Origin: Ophiothrix spiculata
Lineage: Eukaryota > Echinodermata > Ophiuroidea > Amphilepidida > Ophiotrichidae
Reading direction: 5' to 3' (one strand)
Assembly: GCA_000969725.1 (NCBI GenBank)
Contig: JXSR01S046892.1
DNA: 21,019 bases
The notes under the pieces are model-generated. The model had not been told where the DNA came from, did not search any database, and was given only the letters and a program-made list of their open reading frames with translations. Below are positions 19,301-21,019 of the stretch, in pieces (the first letter of the stretch is position 1; each line of letters starts with the position of its first letter). The translations under genes and the position numbers were made by a program.

Positions 19301-20173
19301 TGTGTTACATCTCCCAGAAACTCCTGAATCTCAATATGAAGAAGAGTTGAGTACTTGTACAAACCGGGCAATATTTTGTGCATGTACCATAATAAACTGA
19401 AGAGCCTATGTGTGTTACTGTTGATTATTGAAACTACCTAGTTGATATTTTTTCACTAATTGCAATTAAACTCTAAAACCAAAAATGTTGATTTTTCCAT
19501 CGCACCACATCTATAGCTGATGATGCAAAGCCCATTAAACAAGATGTCCATATGAGTGACCAAGTGAAAAAACAAGCTTGCCAACATGATATTCCTTCAC
19601 AAAATTTTGAAACTGACCAAAATATTTCAGATAACAGTTTAATGGACTCAGATTGAATTGCTCATGAGCAATCTAAAGTAGCTTTCATAATGCCTACCTC
19701 GCATATAAAAAGTATAGCAGCTTGCATTGGGTTTATGTACCATAAACCAAACTCCCAAACACTAAAAACTATCCAAGTCCGAATACGTCATACAAAAATT
19801 TCCCATTTCCCCTTGGATTCGAACCCCATCCTCTCACATCCCGATCCCATGTACGACTATGGCAAGCCACTGAGTATGGCCTACCATGGCAGCTATTTTG
19901 TGCCCATATATATTCCCTGTCTGTGACATATTTGGACTTAGGCGAATTTCTTGAGTTTTGCTTGTTGGATTTTATTGGGCTGTGACGTGTTAGGGTTAAA
20001 GAATGAAACAAACCTGATTTTGTACCTACCATTCTGTTAGCTAAATAGTCCACTATATAAGTGATATTTCTTTCTTTCATTAGTTGATTATCAGCTGGGG
20101 AGCCCAGTTGATTATTAGCAGCACCGCAAACAATCCTAGCTTGGATAGTTGGTATGGTGTATTTATTTAGAAT
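16159..20173 (-). CDS. Amino-acid dehydrogenase (Glu/Leu/Phe/Val family), C-terminal part, three exons
   Basis: Joined exons, in transcription order, are 20173-20030, 17685-17596 and 16338-16159. Together they give about 137 residues and a stop. Seen: every intron border is GT..AG, all junctions are phase 0, and the joined reading runs ...VDYLANRM|GIVNCANESYG...WENS|LFLMTKKIL..., continuous across both joints. Family knowledge: leucine, phenylalanine and valine dehydrogenases oxidatively deaminate amino acids with NAD(P)+. Their Rossmann domain carries a G-A-A/S-N-N-Q-L motif, then a PD..(I/A)N..G(I)VN.A(D/N)E.YG block and a helical tail with TP.EAA..(L/I)A. All three blocks are present in that order. 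The N-terminal substrate domain and the start codon lie beyond position 20173 and outside the window. Which amino acid is used cannot be read from this part. Family assignment is firm; exact substrate and symbol are not. Confidence 0.87.
17021..17078 (+). mobile_element. CR1/L2-type retroelement 3' tail with (ATT)n
   Basis: GCGCAATGAGATATCTGTTT, then TATGCGCTCTATAAATGTG, then (TTA)n at 17060-17078. The GCGCTATATAAAT-plus-ATT-repeat arrangement is the same kind of 3' end as at 875-904. No coding part was recognised upstream. It lies antisense in the last dehydrogenase intron. Confidence 0.65.
17325..17535 (+). pseudogene. Decayed non-LTR retrotransposon ORF2 C-terminus with (TAC)n tail
   Basis: One frame reads GGLRKRGRPRKA, a stop (17358-17360), then RMQVEEEESRRVGLGREDML, NRVRWREGVRAVAASGR, followed by three more stops. 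RGRPRK.W...V..(E/D)....GL...D..(N/D)R..WR..V is the known tail of L1-like or RTE-like endonuclease-reverse transcriptases. Reading the stops as decayed Trp/Arg-type codons restores the family pattern, so this is a pseudogene. It is purine-rich on this strand and ends in TACTACTACTACTA (about 17523-17536), a typical 3' microsatellite. Confidence 0.75.
17596..17685 (-). CDS. Dehydrogenase internal exon, GIVNCANESYG block
   Basis: This 90-nt exon encodes 30 residues: GIVNCANESYGRLPDDPAIN followed by RHLGREWENS. The acceptor is TATATGCAG and the donor is TCT|GTAAGT, a near-consensus donor. The G(I/V)(I/V)N.A(N/D)E.YG block closes the cofactor domain in Leu/Phe/Val dehydrogenases. It joins in frame to LANRM from the previous exon to give LANRMGIVNCANE. 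It is too short to stand out as an open frame but has canonical borders and a clear family match. Confidence 0.86.
17895..18326. mobile_element. TGTGA-type MITE, family 3 copy B
   Basis: This 432-bp element is colinear with 8287-8732: left end TGTGAACCGTCATATCAAAA then GGTACCCTAAGGTCGGCATA, right end CCTTAAGGTACCTTTCGATA then TGACAGATCATA. Both ends have decayed relative to copy A. The shared core GTGTCATTCTAAAGCTT is at 18228-18244. It lies inside the dehydrogenase intron. The TA flanks are no longer clear. Confidence 0.82.
18332..18376 (-). mobile_element. Probable SINE body fragment
   Basis: GAGGGGATCACTACACCTCC, then CTTC...CACTGAAGATGGCTGGTA, parallels GAGGGGATCGCCAAACCTCC...CACTGAAAAATGCTGGTACC in the SINE at about 4273-4338. 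It abuts the MITE copy at 17895-18326. Confidence 0.5.
19021..19274. mobile_element. TGTGA-type MITE, family 2 copy B
   Basis: This 254-bp element is colinear with 5027-5261. The left end is TGTGATGGCTCATCCCGAAA then GGGGGGACTT; the right end is AAGTCCCCCTTTTCGGGGTG then AGTCATCACA. The core AAGATTTGAAGTGACAC is at 19104-19120. TA flanks are not kept exactly (TT on both sides now). It is intronic in the dehydrogenase gene. Confidence 0.82.
19805..19890 (-). mobile_element. tRNA-like SINE head or tRNA pseudogene
   Basis: The minus strand carries a perfect B-box GGTTCGAATCC (19825-19815) and, 41 bp upstream, ATACTCAGTGG (19878-19868), which fits the last eight positions of the A-box. The expected T-stem and acceptor stem do not pair well, so a functional tRNA is unlikely. 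It is best seen as a tRNA-derived SINE head. It differs from the SINE at 4200-4470. Confidence 0.5.
20030..20173 (-). CDS. Dehydrogenase internal exon with NAD-binding GAANNQL motif
   Basis: This 144-nt exon encodes 48 residues, beginning ILNKYTIPTIQARIVCGAAN and ending VDYLANRM. The minus-strand acceptor is a pyrimidine-rich run ending TTTGTTTAG; the donor is ATG|GTAGGT. Only one frame is open throughout, and it is phase 0 at both ends. GAANNQL matches the dinucleotide-binding segment of Leu/Phe/Val dehydrogenases. It is followed by a short loop and L(M/K)..(G/N)I.Y..D, as expected. Many bacterial relatives have Pro-Asp after the Tyr; here it reads YIVD, so the proline position is Val. The preceding exon is not in the window. 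Confidence 0.86.
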
Positions 20174-20234
20174 CTAAACAAATGGAAGATAAAAATCATC
20201 AATGTTAGAAAGAGTATATACTGAGTCATCCTTT

Positions 20235-20587
20235 TAAGGCTTGGCGTCCAAAGGCATTAGCTCGGCCGAGTGACATTCGCTCTTGATATTCGCTCTGACT
20301 TATTCGCCAAAACGGAGAGCGAATATTGCACTCATTGAGCGAACATCGTTTCAATCGATGAAAGCGCATGTCACACGCACATGTTGTAGTGGTATGATTA
20401 TTGAATAAACAAACCCCAAAACAACCCAGAGAATACTCAGAGCGATCTTCGCTCCAATTCAATCTGACGTGTAGCGAATATCACAAAATTTGTTAAGCGA
20501 ATGTCGCTTCCTGTTGGAGCGAAGTTTTCTTGGTAGGGTGAGCGAATGTCACTCGGGCGAGTGAATGTCTTTGGATGCCAAGCCTAA
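20235..20587. mobile_element. Harbinger-like MITE with TAA duplication and GCGAAT motif array
   Basis: The body is 20238-20584 (347 bp), flanked by TAA at 20235-20237 and 20585-20587. Termini GGCTTGGCGTCCAAAGGCAT... and the complement of ...ATGTCTTTGGATGCCAAGCC pair over about 45 bp with a few mismatches, ending in AGTGACATTCGCT on the inner side. The interior repeats GCGAAT(A/G)T and its complement many times (for example 20268-20330 and 20470-20545). A 3-bp TAA duplication and GG ends fit PIF/Harbinger. It ends 64 bp upstream, in gene orientation, of the first visible dehydrogenase exon. Confidence 0.78.
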
Positions 20588-20922
20588 GTGTGTAGATTAC
20601 TAAACTCCAGGGAAACTCCATATTTTGAGTTGAAACTTTCAAAATCTGTGGATACCGTAGTATAGCCCTCTGCTCACTATGTAGGCCTACTATGACAAAA
20701 GATAAACTCAAGGCATAAACAAAAACAATTAGGAAACCCTAGCCCAGGATTATCCAATATGGTGCCGCCTTTTCAAAGATGGTGCTGTTACATTAGAATC
20801 TCTTTATAGAATCAGCAAACCTGAGACAAGAAAAAAAAAATGCAGATCCAATTCAGTGGCTTCAAGCAGTTCCAATTCCAATGAATGTCATGCATGACTT
20901 TGGTCAGGGTCAGACGAAAAAC
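20588..20922. other. Unassigned sequence, presumably dehydrogenase intron
   Basis: No exon with splice borders in the dehydrogenase frame was recognised here, so the upstream exon probably lies beyond the right edge. Confidence 0.4.
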
Positions 20923-21019
20923 GACATTTATTTATTACAATAAATTTAATGTCATAATTAATTACGATATGTGGTCACACGTATTACAACCTCGCATTTA
21001 CTACAATAAATATAATGTC
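20923..21019. repeat. Repeated AT-rich quasi-palindrome, cut by window end
   Basis: CATTTATTTATTACAATAAA then TTTAATGTC (20925-20953) recurs as CATTTACTACAATAAATATA then ATGTC (20995-21019), about 66 bp apart. The first copy with its leading GA is nearly self-complementary. It may be a tandem repeat or the start of an element. Confidence 0.5.

Larger units (their letters stand above)
17686..20029 (-). other. Dehydrogenase intron filled with repeats
   Basis: This intron of about 2.3 kb lies between the GAANNQL exon and the GIVNCANE exon. It runs from donor GTAGGT (20029-20024) to acceptor TATATGCAG. It contains a TGTGA-type MITE (17895-18326), a SINE fragment next to it, a second TGTGA-type MITE (19021-19274), and a tRNA-like SINE head (about 19815-19880). 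The remaining sequence, about 18380-19020 and 19275-19800, is AT-rich with nothing I can assign. Near 18411 and 18437 two copies of a short word containing AATGGCGGA lie close together. Confidence 0.75.

Noticed and set aside
19805-19890. Functional tRNA gene
   Set aside because: The B-box is perfect, but T-stem and acceptor stem pairing is poor and A-box to B-box spacing is long for a plain tRNA.
19769-20080. 103-codon minus-strand open frame
   Set aside because: Only its downstream-of-acceptor relative at 20030-20173 is coding; this frame reads exon end, intron and a SINE head, and the GTAGGT donor ends the exon at 20030.

Overview
This window looks like AT-rich nuclear DNA from an animal, most likely a marine invertebrate. 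The evidence is spliced exons with GT..AG borders, 3' ends of non-LTR retrotransposons, tRNA-derived SINE-like sequence and a very high load of short non-autonomous DNA transposons (MITEs). There is no bacterial-style gene packing. The retroelement tails and the dehydrogenase resemble those of invertebrate deuterostomes (echinoderm, hemichordate, amphioxus), but the species cannot be fixed from sequence alone.

The one convincing cellular gene is on the minus strand at the right end. Three consecutive phase-0 exons (20173-20030, 17685-17596, 16338-16159) encode the C-terminal part of an NAD(P)-dependent amino-acid dehydrogenase of the Glu/Leu/Phe/Val family. The N-terminal exons would lie beyond the right edge. 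Its two visible introns hold MITEs, SINE pieces and two antisense retrotransposon tails. A Harbinger-like MITE begins 42 bp after the stop codon, and another ends 64 bp before the first visible exon.

The rest, about 1-15600, shows no exon I can support. It holds a retrotransposon 3' end (678-904), another retrotransposon ORF2 tail (14290-14547) bracketed by a 49-bp direct repeat, a tRNA-derived SINE (about 4200-4470) with small relatives, and many inverted-repeat elements. These sort into groups: three elements of about 330-350 bp flanked by TTAA (1119-1454, 5621-5967, 7672-8000); five elements starting TGTGA (2465-2717, 5027-5261, 8287-8732, 17895-18326, 19021-19274), three of them with clean TA flanks, that share a short internal core despite different terminal repeats; two with TTA or TAA flanks (15624-16114, 20238-20584); one with 210-bp arms (12532-13577); and several single inverted repeats.

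About a quarter to a third of the window is therefore MITE-like. The stretch 8735-11316 is the longest part without recognisable repeats or genes. I see no operon, CRISPR, phage or novel enzymatic system. The points most worth a second look are the shared core in unrelated-looking MITEs, the TTAA trio, the near-perfect 71-nt hairpin at 2359-2429, and how transposons abut the dehydrogenase exons.
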